A DNA stretch of 7,197 nucleotides from Spirochaetales bacterium (GCA_007126865.1 SLAN01000305.1:1-7197), one strand, 5' to 3'. Shown: positions 1 to 6,585, counted from the stretch's first letter. A program made the numbers and translations. The notes: generated by a model from the letters alone, not told the origin.

Positions 1-11
1 CATGAGGTTGT

Positions 12-1907
12 ATGCGTTCATTCAAGTTGTTAATGGAGAGCCTGTCGGGCTCGAGAAAAACCTACGTTCTCGCAATCGTGTGTGTCGGGTTCGCCGCGGT
101 AGCGAGCTACGCCGCGCCGGTGATCGTGCGCTTCGCTATCGACAGTGTGCTCGGAGGCGAGCCGGCGGTCCTGCCGGGGAGTATCGCGCAGGTGATCGAT
201 TCGGTCGGCGGTCGGAGCGCGCTGCGGGAGAGCCTGTGGATGATCTCGGTTGTGATCGTCGTGATTACGACCTTTGCCGGCGTGTTCAGCTTTCTGCAGG
301 GGCGGCTCGCTGCGGTGGCCAGCGAGAATATGGCGCGAAACCTGCGCGAGCGGCTTTACGATCATCTCCAGCATCTCAGCTTCGACTACCACGTAAAGGC
401 GGAAACGGGTGATCTCGTCCAGCGCTGCACCTCCGACGTGGAGACGGTCCGGCGCTTTATGTCGATTCAGTTCGTCGAGGTCGGGCGCGCGGTTTTCATG
501 ACCGCGGTTGCGCTTCCGATCATGTTCGGCATGCACGCGCCGCTCGCGGCAGTGGCGGTGGTAATTATCCCGGTGGTGTTCGTGTTCGCGTTCGTCTTCT
601 TCCGCAAGGTTCAGACCGCGTTCAAGGCGGCCGACGAAGCCGAAGGGGCGCTGTCGACGGTGCTTCAGGAGAATCTTACCGGGGTCCGCGTGGTACGCGC
701 GTTCGGACGACAGCGGTACGAGGCGGACAAGTTCGACGTCCGCAATCAGGCGTATCGCGATCTCGTTTACCGGCTGATCATGCTGCTTGCAGGTTACTGG
801 AGTGTCAGCGACTTTCTGAGTCTCGCGCAGATCGGCGCGATCGTAATCGTCGGCTCGGCGTGGGCGGTCGGCGGCGGAGTCACGATCGGAATCCTGCTGA
901 CATTCGTGACGATGGAGACGATGCTCCTCTTCCCGATCCGACAGATGGGTCGCATTCTCGCCGACATGGGGCGAACGACGGTCGCCCTCGGGCGCATGGC
1001 GGACATTCTCGAGGTGCCGCGAGAATCGAACTCGACGAACGATGTAGCCTCGGAGTCGCTGACGCCCGAGATCCGCGGTGCAATCGAGTTCCGCAATGTG
1101 AGCTTCTCGTACGATGATCGTCCCATTCTCCGCGACATCAGCTTCCGGGCCGAACCGGGAACGACGATCGCGCTGCTCGGACCGACCGGCAGCGGGAAGT
1201 CGAGTCTCGTGAGCCTGCTCAGCCGGCTCTACGACTACGATTCCGGCTCGATCCGTATCGACGGGCTCGAGCTCAAGCATATCGACCGGAAGTGGATGCG
1301 CCGGAATGTCGGGTTCGTGCTGCAGGAGCCGTTCCTCTTCGCGAAGACGATTCGCGACAATATCCGGCTCGGCCGGCGCGATGCGCCCGACGACGATGTG
1401 TACCACGCCGCACAGACCGCCGCTGTGCACGACGTGATTGAACGGTTCGAGTCCGGCTACGACACGGCGGTCGGCGAGCGCGGCGTTACGCTCTCCGGCG
1501 GTCAGAAGCAGCGCGTTGCGATCGCCCGCGCGCTGGTCATGAAACCGCCGATCCTCGTGTTCGACGACAGCCTGAGCGCCGTCGACACCGAGACCGACGC
1601 GCGAATCCGCCGGGCTCTTGCGATTGCCAAGCGAGAGGCGACGACCTTTATTATCAGCCATCGGCTGACGACGCTCGCACAGGCAGACGTGATCTACGTG
1701 ATCGATGACGGGCGGATCGTGCAATCGGGAACCCACGATGAGTTGCTGGCCGAGGAGGGCATGTATCGGCGGTTGTGGGAGATCCAGGAGGCGCGCGAGG
1801 CGGAGTTCCGGCGCGAGACCGACCGGGACGCGCACGGCGGCCGGGGAAACGACGCGTCTCTACAGGTCGCCGACCGCGGAGGCGGTTCGGCAGGAGAAGC
1901 ATCATGA
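12..1907 (+). CDS. Heterodimeric ABC exporter half-transporter, subunit 1 (degenerate catalytic site; BmrC/YheI/MdlA-like)
   Basis: This 631-residue protein is an inner-membrane exporter half with a transmembrane domain followed by an ATPase domain. About six hydrophobic segments are visible (near 16-38, 75-97, 157-174, 177-198, 255-287 and 288-308). The ATPase motifs are Walker A GPTGSGKS (390-397), Q-loop Gln438, signature LSGGQ (494-498), Walker B ILVFDD (514-519), D-loop SAVD (522-525) and switch His550. Position 519, normally the catalytic Glu, is Asp. In the BmrCD, LmrCD and TM287/288 families this marks the subunit carrying the degenerate ATP site. The C-terminal tail (about 600-631) is charged and Gly-rich and looks disordered. 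The ATG at 12 has a GAGG at 4-7 only 4 nt upstream. The stop overlaps the start of the next gene (ATGA, 1904-1907), so the two are translationally coupled. The substrate (drug, lipid or peptide) cannot be read from the sequence. Confidence 0.95.
   Translation: MRSFKLLMESLSGSRKTYVLAIVCVGFAAVASYAAPVIVRFAIDSVLGGEPAVLPGSIAQVIDSVGGRSALRESLWMISVVIVVITTFAGVFSFLQGRLAAVASENMARNLRERLYDHLQHLSFDYHVKAETGDLVQRCTSDVETVRRFMSIQFVEVGRAVFMTAVALPIMFGMHAPLAAVAVVIIPVVFVFAFVFFRKVQTAFKAADEAEGALSTVLQENLTGVRVVRAFGRQRYEADKFDVRNQAYRDLVYRLIMLLAGYWSVSDFLSLAQIGAIVIVGSAWAVGGGVTIGILLTFVTMETMLLFPIRQMGRILADMGRTTVALGRMADILEVPRESNSTNDVASESLTPEIRGAIEFRNVSFSYDDRPILRDISFRAEPGTTIALLGPTGSGKSSLVSLLSRLYDYDSGSIRIDGLELKHIDRKWMRRNVGFVLQEPFLFAKTIRDNIRLGRRDAPDDDVYHAAQTAAVHDVIERFESGYDTAVGERGVTLSGGQKQRVAIARALVMKPPILVFDDSLSAVDTETDARIRRALAIAKREATTFIISHRLTTLAQADVIYVIDDGRIVQSGTHDELLAEEGMYRRLWEIQEAREAEFRRETDRDAHGGRGNDASLQVADRGGGSAGEAS
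1892..1897 (+). promoter_or_regulatory. Ribosome binding site of the second ABC gene
   Basis: An AGGAGA Shine-Dalgarno sequence lies inside the last codons of subunit 1, 6 nt before the ATG at 1904. It settles the start of subunit 2 there. The open frame reaches back in-frame to an ATG at 1775, but those 43 extra codons encode an Arg/Gly-rich stretch shadowing the upstream gene. Confidence 0.85.
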
Positions 1908-3724
1908 GTGTGTTCGAAGAACAGGAATATACGAAGAGACTCGACTTCGGCTTGTGGCGCAAGCTGCTCGGGTACGCGAGGCCGTACCGAAAGCATCTGA
2001 TCGGGCTTGCGATCGTCATGGTCGGCGTCGCACTGCTCGATGCCGGATATCCGGTTATGACGCGCATCGCGGTCGATCGGTTCATCGTGCCGGGAACGAG
2101 CGAAGGTCTTCCGTTGTTCGCCTTTGCGTACGCCGGCATGGTCACGACGCAGGCGGTGCTCATCTATCTGCTTATCGCGATCGCCGGGCGTATTGAGACG
2201 GGGTTGTGCTACGACCTGCGCACCAGGGGCTTTCGCCGCCTGCAGGAGCTGTCGTTCACCTGGTACGATCGCACACCGGTCGGCTGGATCATGGCGCGGA
2301 TTACCAGCGACAGCGAACGGCTCGGTGAGACGATTTCGTGGGGCCTTGTCGATATAGTATGGGGCGGAGCGATGATGAGCGCCATCGCCATCTTCATGCT
2401 CGTCATGGACTGGCGCCTGGCGTTGATCACGCTGTCGGTCGTGCCTCCGCTGGCGCTGGTGAGCTTCTACTTTCAGAAGAAGATTCTCGAGAGTCACCGG
2501 CAGGTTCGGAAGACGAACTCGAAGATTTCCGGAGCGTACAACGAGGGCATTACCGGCGCGAAAACGACGAAAACACTGGTCCGCGAACGGGAGAATCTTC
2601 GCGAGTTTCAGCACCTGACCGGGGATATGCGCCGGCACTCGATTCGCACCGCGGTATTCTCGAGTCTCTATCTGCCGGTCGTTCTGACGCTCGGGAGTAT
2701 CGGGACGGGACTGGCGCTCTGGTACGGCGGACGCGGAGTGATAGCCGGTACGATTACCTACGGCGTGCTCGTGGCGTTCATCAGCTACACGGTGCAGTTC
2801 TTCGATCCGGTTCGCGAGCTCGCACGGGTGATCACCGAGTTTCAGAGCGCACAGGCGGCGGCCGAACGCGTCATGTCGCTCATCGAAACCGAGCCGGGCA
2901 TTCAGGACCGTCCCGAAATCATCGAGGAGTACGGCGATGTGTTCGACCCGAAGCGGGAAAAGTGGCCGACCGCACACGGGCGTATCGAGTTCCGCAACGT
3001 CAGCTTTACGTACCCGGGCGGTGAACAGGTGCTCGACGACTTCAATCTGACCGTGGAGTCCGGGCAGACGGTGGCCCTCGTCGGTGAGACCGGCAGTGGA
3101 AAGAGTACGATCGTCAACCTGGCGTGCCGGTTCTACGAGCCGACCCACGGGCAGGTCCTGATCGACGGCGTGGATTACCGCGATCGCGGCCTGCTCTGGC
3201 ACTACTCGAACCTCGGGTACGTGCTGCAGGGCCCGCACCTGTTCAGCGGAACGGTGCGTGAGAACATCCGGTACGGGCGGCTGGAGTCAACCGACGAGGA
3301 GGTCGTCCGCGCCGCGGAGCTTGTGGGCGCCGATGCGATTATCAGTCGGCTGAACGGTGGCTACGATGCCGAGGTGGGCGAGGGCGGAAACCGCCTGAGC
3401 GTCGGCGAGAAACAGTTGCTCAGTTTCGCGCGGGCGGTCATCGCCGACCCGGTCTTCTTCGTGTTCGACGAGGCGACGAGCAGCGTCGACACCGAAACCG
3501 AGCGGCTCATTCAGGATGCGGTGCAGGTAGTGCTCGAGGGGCGAACGAGCTTCGTGATCGCGCACCGGCTCTCGACGATCCGGAACGCCGACCGGATACT
3601 CGTCATCGACGGCGGGAACATCATCGAGGACGGGTCGCACGACGAGCTGGTTGTCGCCGGCGGCGCCTACTACCGGCTCTACACGAATCAGTTCGCCGTC
3701 GATTCGGAGGTGGCGGTGTACTGA
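1904..3724 (+). CDS. Heterodimeric ABC exporter half-transporter, subunit 2 (canonical Walker B, divergent signature; BmrD/YheH/MdlB-like)
   Basis: This 606-residue protein is the partner of the upstream subunit. Six transmembrane segments fall near 27-50, 69-94, 146-167, 171-190, 252-274 and 277-300. They are followed by a longer linker (about 335-358) and an ATPase domain. Motifs are Walker A GETGSGKS (394-401), Q-loop Gln442, signature LSVGE (498-502), Walker B FFVFDE with catalytic Glu523, D-loop SSVD (526-529) and switch His554. The signature departs from LSGGQ at two positions. In a head-to-tail dimer it faces the Walker A and B of subunit 1, which has Asp for Glu, so both defects fall in the same site. 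The other site pairs the canonical Glu523 with LSGGQ of subunit 1 and should be the hydrolytic one. This matches known heterodimeric exporters, including the longer linker on the Glu-bearing partner. The start is fixed by a strong Shine-Dalgarno site and the ATGA overlap. Confidence 0.95.
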   Translation: MSVFEEQEYTKRLDFGLWRKLLGYARPYRKHLIGLAIVMVGVALLDAGYPVMTRIAVDRFIVPGTSEGLPLFAFAYAGMVTTQAVLIYLLIAIAGRIETGLCYDLRTRGFRRLQELSFTWYDRTPVGWIMARITSDSERLGETISWGLVDIVWGGAMMSAIAIFMLVMDWRLALITLSVVPPLALVSFYFQKKILESHRQVRKTNSKISGAYNEGITGAKTTKTLVRERENLREFQHLTGDMRRHSIRTAVFSSLYLPVVLTLGSIGTGLALWYGGRGVIAGTITYGVLVAFISYTVQFFDPVRELARVITEFQSAQAAAERVMSLIETEPGIQDRPEIIEEYGDVFDPKREKWPTAHGRIEFRNVSFTYPGGEQVLDDFNLTVESGQTVALVGETGSGKSTIVNLACRFYEPTHGQVLIDGVDYRDRGLLWHYSNLGYVLQGPHLFSGTVRENIRYGRLESTDEEVVRAAELVGADAIISRLNGGYDAEVGEGGNRLSVGEKQLLSFARAVIADPVFFVFDEATSSVDTETERLIQDAVQVVLEGRTSFVIAHRLSTIRNADRILVIDGGNIIEDGSHDELVVAGGAYYRLYTNQFAVDSEVAVY

Positions 3725-3743
3725 ACCGGCGGGTGGCGGGGAG

Positions 3744-3779
3744 ACCGGCCTGGCGGCGGCCGGTGGGCGCGCAAGCGCC
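3744..3779. other. Two adjacent hairpins after the ABC operon
   Basis: ACCGGCC (3744-3750) pairs with GGCCGGT (3758-3764) across a 7-nt loop. Directly after it, GGCGC (3766-3770) pairs with GCGCC (3775-3779) across a GCAA loop, which fits the stable GNRA tetraloop class on the plus strand. They begin about 20 nt after the ABC stop codon. No T tract follows. They could stabilise the mRNA 3' end or act in termination, or reflect high GC alone. Confidence 0.3.
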
Positions 3780-3791
3780 GGTCAACCCGAG

Positions 3792-3827
3792 CGTGCCCCG
3801 GCGTATGGAGTGTGCGGCCGGGGCACG
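3792..3827. terminator. Candidate hairpin terminator between convergent genes
   Basis: A perfect 11-bp inverted repeat, CGTGCCCCGGC (3792-3802) with GCCGGGGCACG (3817-3827), encloses a 14-nt loop. It is the strongest stem in the gap between the ABC operon and the convergent trxB and would form in transcripts from either side. No T run follows on either strand, so it is not a standard intrinsic terminator. The location supports a role in ending or protecting transcripts; the mechanism is inferred. Confidence 0.4.
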
Positions 3828-3837
3828 AGCTTCGCCG

Positions 3838-3865
3838 CGGAGCGCGCGGCCGCTCCGAGCGCGCT
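3838..3865. other. Overlapping hairpins just past the trxB stop
   Basis: CGGAGCG (3838-3844) pairs with CGCTCCG (3851-3857) over a 6-nt loop. A mutually exclusive alternative pairs AGCGCGC (3841-3847) with GCGCGCT (3859-3865). On the minus strand these lie immediately after the trxB stop codon. No T tract follows, so a terminator role is only possible. Confidence 0.3.
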
Positions 3866-3866
3866 G

Positions 3867-4808
3867 CTACTCTTCGGCGGCGAGCAGGCGCTCGGCCTCG
3901 AGCGCGGCCATACATCCCATTCCGGCGGCGGTCACCGCCTGCCGCCACACCTTGTCCTTGACGTCCCCGGCGGCGAACACACCGGGCACACCGGTCTTCG
4001 TTGAATCCGGCTCGGTGATGAGGTAGCCGGCCTCGTCCATCTCGAGCTGTCCGGCGAGGAAGTCGGTGTTCGGCTTGTGGCCGATCGCATAGAAGAGGCC
4101 GCTCGCCTCGATCTCCCGTTCTTCTCCGCTCACTTTGTCCTTGATTCGGACCCTCTCGAGCTTCTGGTCACCGAGCGCCGCGACCGGGACGGTATTCCAG
4201 AGGATGTTGATTTTCTCGTTTCTCTGGACGCGCTTCTGCATTGCCTTGCTCGCCCGCATCTGGTCGCGGCGAACGAGCATTGTTACCGAGCTGCCGAACT
4301 TCGCGAGATAGCTCGCCTCTTCACACGCGCTGTCACCGCCGCCGACTACCACGAGTGGATTGTTCCGGAAGATGGGAAGCGCTCCGTCGCATACCGCGCA
4401 CGCCGAGATTCCCCGCTGCCACAGTGTGTCCTCGCCCGGCAGCTGCATTCGTTTCGCCGTCGCGCCGGTCGCGATTATGAGCGTCTCGGTCCGATATTCA
4501 TCGCTCCCGGTCTTGACCGTGTAGGGTCGGCTCGAAAGATCCACGCTGTCGACTGTCTCGGTCCTGATCCGCGTTCCGTGGTGCTCGCTCTGGGCGCGCA
4601 TCTGCATCATGAGCTCCGGACCTTGAATCCCTTCGGGAAAGCCGGGATAGTTCTCGACTTCGGTCGTGGTCGTCAGCTGTCCCCCGGCCGCCACGCCGCC
4701 GGCCATAAACCCTTCGAACAGGAGCGGACTGAGATCCGCTCGCGCGGCATAGATCGCAGCGGTATGTGCTGCAGGGCCGCTTCCGATAATAATCACCTTT
4801 TCACTCAT
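3867..4808 (-). CDS. trxB: Thioredoxin reductase (NADPH)
   Basis: A cytoplasmic FAD flavoenzyme that passes electrons from NADPH to thioredoxin. At 313 residues it has the normal length for the low-molecular-weight bacterial type. Visible motifs are the FAD-binding GSGPAA (9-14), [19 protein letters not shown] (42-60), the ATG segment (113-115), the redox-active pair CAVC (Cys137 and Cys140, followed by Asp141), the NADPH-binding GGGDSA (156-161), the VRRDQMRAS stretch (179-187) with the Arg residues expected to hold the NADPH 2'-phosphate, and the C-terminal AAGDV (279-283) with RQA (289-291). The FAD domain carries a slightly longer loop, [10 protein letters not shown] (35-44), reminiscent of plant and yeast enzymes. 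The gene is convergent with the ABC operon and divergent from the cyclase gene, with its own promoter, so it is probably monocistronic. All catalytic residues are present. Confidence 0.97.
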   Translation of the reverse strand: MSEKVIIIGSGPAAHTAAIYAARADLSPLLFEGFMAGGVAAGGQLTTTTEVENYPGFPEGIQGPELMMQMRAQSEHHGTRIRTETVDSVDLSSRPYTVKTGSDEYRTETLIIATGATAKRMQLPGEDTLWQRGISACAVCDGALPIFRNNPLVVVGGGDSACEEASYLAKFGSSVTMLVRRDQMRASKAMQKRVQRNEKINILWNTVPVAALGDQKLERVRIKDKVSGEEREIEASGLFYAIGHKPNTDFLAGQLEMDEAGYLITEPDSTKTGVPGVFAAGDVKDKVWRQAVTAAGMGCMAALEAERLLAAEE

Positions 4809-4816
4809 ATTCCGGG

Positions 4817-4826
4817 TCCTCTTCCT
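4817..4826 (-). promoter_or_regulatory. trxB ribosome binding site
   Basis: On the minus strand AGGAAGAGGA ends 8 nt before the ATG at 4808. Two overlapping Shine-Dalgarno-like cores (AGGAAG and AGAGGA) make the start convincing. Confidence 0.75.
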
Positions 4827-4844
4827 CGAATGTTATCCTGTTAA

Positions 4845-4876
4845 TCGTCGTGTCGGTGCCTGCCCGGGCACGACGA
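4845..4876 (-). promoter_or_regulatory. Hairpin at the predicted 5' end of the trxB mRNA
   Basis: An 8-bp perfect stem, TCGTCGTG paired with CACGACGA (4869-4876 and 4845-4852), encloses a 16-nt GC-rich loop. The loop offers a competing pairing, GTGCC with GGCAC. The predicted start from the trxB promoter, about 7 nt past the -10 box, falls at about 4876, so the transcript would begin with this stem. 5'-terminal stems are known to protect mRNAs from 5'-dependent decay; such a role here is inference. Confidence 0.45.
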
Positions 4877-4882
4877 ACCATC

Positions 4883-4911
4883 AATATATAGAAATTCATA
4901 TATGATGTAAA
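4883..4911 (-). promoter_or_regulatory. Sigma-70-type promoter for trxB
   Basis: On the minus strand, TTTACA (4911-4906) and TATATT (4888-4883) are separated by exactly 17 bp. Each box differs from consensus at one position, and the AT-rich patch stands out in GC-rich DNA. It predicts a leader of about 68 nt for trxB. An imperfect inverted repeat (TCAATATATA at 4881-4890 with TATATGA at 4899-4905) overlaps the -10 box and spacer and could be an operator, though AT-rich chance pairing is as likely. Confidence 0.65.
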
Positions 4912-4913
4912 GT

Positions 4914-4961
4914 GCCGGCGCCCGGTTGTCCCGGCGCCCGGTTGTGCCGGCGCCCGGTTGT
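4914..4961. repeat. 16-bp GC-rich tandem repeat, three copies
   Basis: The unit GCCGGCGCCCGGTTGT occurs three times head to tail (4914-4929, 4930-4945, 4946-4961). The only difference is C for G at the first base of the middle copy; a partial fourth copy (GCCG) follows. Each unit contains the palindrome GGCGCC. The block begins 2 bp beyond the trxB -35 box, in the divergent gap, about 65 bp upstream of the cyclase promoter. It could be a run of protein-binding sites or a slippage-prone microsatellite-like element. Confidence 0.85.
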
Positions 4962-5027
4962 GCCGCCGGATGGGGCTGCCCCCGCGCACTACGGGAGTAC
5001 TATAGCACACTGAATGCCCGCAAATAC

Positions 5028-5056
5028 TTGAGCTATCTCATTTGCACTGCTATCAT
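5028..5056 (+). promoter_or_regulatory. Extended -10 promoter for the cyclase gene
   Basis: TTGAGC (5028-5033) and TATCAT (5051-5056) are 17 bp apart, and TGC directly precedes the -10 box, giving an extended -10 motif. Matches to consensus are 4/6 and 5/6. Predicted transcription start is near 5063, giving a leader of about 37 nt. A weaker overlapping pair (TTGCAC at 5042 and TAGAAC at 5064) is an alternative. Confidence 0.55.
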
Positions 5057-5090
5057 CTACGATTAGAACAATAAGTCTATGTAATAACGT

Positions 5091-5095
5091 AGGGG
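5091..5095 (+). promoter_or_regulatory. Cyclase gene ribosome binding site
   Basis: AGGGG ends 4 nt before the ATG at 5100. Spacing is a little short but acceptable, and no better in-frame start with a Shine-Dalgarno sequence is near. Confidence 0.55.
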
Positions 5096-5099
5096 TGTT

Positions 5100-6521
5100 A
5101 TGGAGAGTCAAGCCGAACAGGAACTGCGTCGGCAGATCGAGGAGTTCTACCTTCCCCGCCAGCTTGTCGATGCGATATTCGAAACCGGCGAGATCCCGTC
5201 GGTTTCCGTTCTGCGCACCGTCGGCATCGGGTTTATCGATATTGCCGACTACTCCTATCTGTCGCGTTTTCTCAGTGCCGCCGAGAATCAGGCGCTTCTG
5301 AACGGGTTGTACACGGCGTTTAACTCCGTGCTGCGATCTCACGGCGGGTATCTGAACAAGATCGAAGGCGACAGTCTCATGTTTCACTACGGCGGGCCGA
5401 TCGATCCGTCGACACGTGACCTCGAAGATGATGCTTCGGCACCCGAGGTTGCTCGTAAGCTCTTTCGCTCGTGTGTGGAGATGCAAAGGGTGTGCTCGTT
5501 GTTCAATCAGGCAGACGTGCGGTTCCTCGAGAACAAGGCGTCTCCGCAGGACATGGAGATGCTCGACAACGCCTTCAAGGTCATGGAGCAGATACGTTCG
5601 ACCGCGGACGTATCGCCGAGTCTCAGCGCCTTCTTCCAGATTCGCATCCGTATTGGAGCACACATGGGGAAGGTAATCGTCGGGAACTTCGGCCCGGTCG
5701 GCGCGCGTCAGTGGGACGTAATCGGAGAACCGGTCATAACGGCCAAGCGAATGGAGCAGACCGCACCCCAGGATGGGCTGAGAATCTCGAAGGAGTTGTA
5801 CGAGAGGCTGGAGGAAGGGGGAGAGGTAGACGCCTACCACGCCGACTTCCAGCGCAAAGCCGCGGACATCGGGAGCTCGTTCGACCAGGTTTCCCGCGAA
5901 GAGTTGTTTGCCAAGCGGGGCGTGACGATAGCCGAGAAGAACAACGCGAAATTCGACTCTTACAGTGTGCAGGTGCACCCCGATCTTCCCAACAAGCTCG
6001 CCATACAGGTAGGGCGCCTGTGCGATACCGGCGAGGACGGTGTATCTCGCGCGCTCGATATCGTACGCTATAATCGGGGTAACCGGTACGTCATCGATGC
6101 GATCGAGGGGCGGCTTACGGAGATGGGCGTTGAGCTGCGAAAAGCCCCCATGCTGCGGGCGATTCTTCCCAAGGCGTATGAGAGGCTCGTCGAACGCGGG
6201 CTTTCCGAAGAAGAGCTCGATGCCAAAGTGAACGAAGGGTTCTCCCTGTTCGAGATCCTGATTCGTCTCGGGGAATATCAGGATGTTCTGAAAGACGGCG
6301 AATCGGTGAGTGTCGACGTCGGCACCTTCAACTCGTACGATCAATACCTGTCGCAGAGCCGGCGTGTTATCGAGCAACGGCATAAGGAAGCGCGGCGAAA
6401 GGCGATACAGCGAGCGTACTTCTTTCACGTTATCTTTCCAACAGTGTTCGAAAGCTTGCGGGCGAGTATCCTCGAATACTACTATCTCGGTCACGAGCTC
6501 GAGGCGGTGGAGTCCGCGTAG
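5100..6521 (+). CDS. Class III adenylate/guanylate cyclase-domain protein with unknown C-terminal domain
   Basis: A 473-residue soluble protein with no signal peptide or clear membrane segment. Residues about 38-220 form a class III cyclase homology domain, the type that makes cAMP or cGMP from a nucleoside triphosphate. Metal-binding Asp47 (in FIDIAD) and Asp91 (in NKIEGD), adenine-selecting Lys87 and Asp206 (in QWDVIGE), and Arg217 all align with the mycobacterial cyclase Rv1625c (D256, D300, K296, D365, R376). The Asp-Asp spacing of 44 is identical. The Lys/Asp pair predicts ATP as substrate. The transition-state Asn (N372 in Rv1625c) is Ile213 here. The distance from Asp91 to Asp206 is 115 residues instead of 65, an insertion of about 50 (roughly 105-170). 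Residues about 295-473 form a mostly helical, charged domain that I do not recognise, ending in an aromatic-rich stretch (about 440-463). It may be active at reduced rate, or a nucleotide-binding regulator. Confidence 0.88.
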   Translation: MESQAEQELRRQIEEFYLPRQLVDAIFETGEIPSVSVLRTVGIGFIDIADYSYLSRFLSAAENQALLNGLYTAFNSVLRSHGGYLNKIEGDSLMFHYGGPIDPSTRDLEDDASAPEVARKLFRSCVEMQRVCSLFNQADVRFLENKASPQDMEMLDNAFKVMEQIRSTADVSPSLSAFFQIRIRIGAHMGKVIVGNFGPVGARQWDVIGEPVITAKRMEQTAPQDGLRISKELYERLEEGGEVDAYHADFQRKAADIGSSFDQVSREELFAKRGVTIAEKNNAKFDSYSVQVHPDLPNKLAIQVGRLCDTGEDGVSRALDIVRYNRGNRYVIDAIEGRLTEMGVELRKAPMLRAILPKAYERLVERGLSEEELDAKVNEGFSLFEILIRLGEYQDVLKDGESVSVDVGTFNSYDQYLSQSRRVIEQRHKEARRKAIQRAYFFHVIFPTVFESLRASILEYYYLGHELEAVESA

Positions 6522-6524
6522 CAC

Positions 6525-6538
6525 CGATTCGCGAATCG
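6525..6538. repeat. Perfect 14-bp palindrome after the cyclase gene
   Basis: CGATTCGCGAATCG is its own reverse complement and starts 4 nt after the cyclase stop codon. As RNA it could give only a 5-bp stem with a CGCG loop, so a dimeric protein-binding site is at least as plausible. Confidence 0.5.
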
Positions 6539-6540
6539 CG

Positions 6541-6573
6541 GTCAGGGTGTGCGACCGGTCGCGGACTGACTTT
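6541..6573 (+). other. Nested inverted repeat, possible weak terminator or attenuator
   Basis: GTCAG (6541-6545) pairs with CTGAC (6566-6570) and encloses the perfect 12-bp palindrome GCGACCGGTCGC (6551-6562). TTT follows at 6571-6573. The stem is broken by an unequal internal loop, so termination would be weak and partial read-through into the J-domain gene is likely. It could also be an operator near the start of that gene. Confidence 0.35.
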
Positions 6574-6585
6574 CGCCTCCGGCAT

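Noticed and set aside
2..412. 136-codon frame starting at base 2
   Set aside because: Arg-rich, out of frame with the ABC gene that covers it. The ATGAGG at 2-7 is better read as part of the ribosome binding site of the ABC gene and perhaps the end of an upstream gene.
30..1835. 601-codon open frame antisense to ABC subunit 1
   Set aside because: Low-complexity Arg/His/Asp-rich product with no motifs, fully inside a gene with intact ABC motifs. GC-rich codon bias produces such frames.
1775..1903. N-terminal extension of ABC subunit 2
   Set aside because: Arg/Gly-rich sequence shadowing the upstream gene. The ATG at 1904 has a strong Shine-Dalgarno site and gives the normal family length.
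1694..3238. 514-codon open frame antisense across the two ABC genes
   Set aside because: No recognisable motif and opposite to conserved coding sequence; a codon-bias shadow.
4077..4844. 255-codon plus-strand frame opposite trxB
   Set aside because: trxB carries every expected motif on the minus strand; the plus frame has none.
4914..4961. CRISPR-like array
   Set aside because: The 16-bp units are contiguous with no spacers and there are no cas genes, so this is a simple tandem repeat.
4801..5010. 69-codon minus-strand frame overlapping the trxB start
   Set aside because: It runs through the tandem repeat and the trxB promoter. Its internal ATG at 4881 lies upstream of the predicted transcription start, so even the 26-codon tail is unlikely to be translated as a leader peptide.
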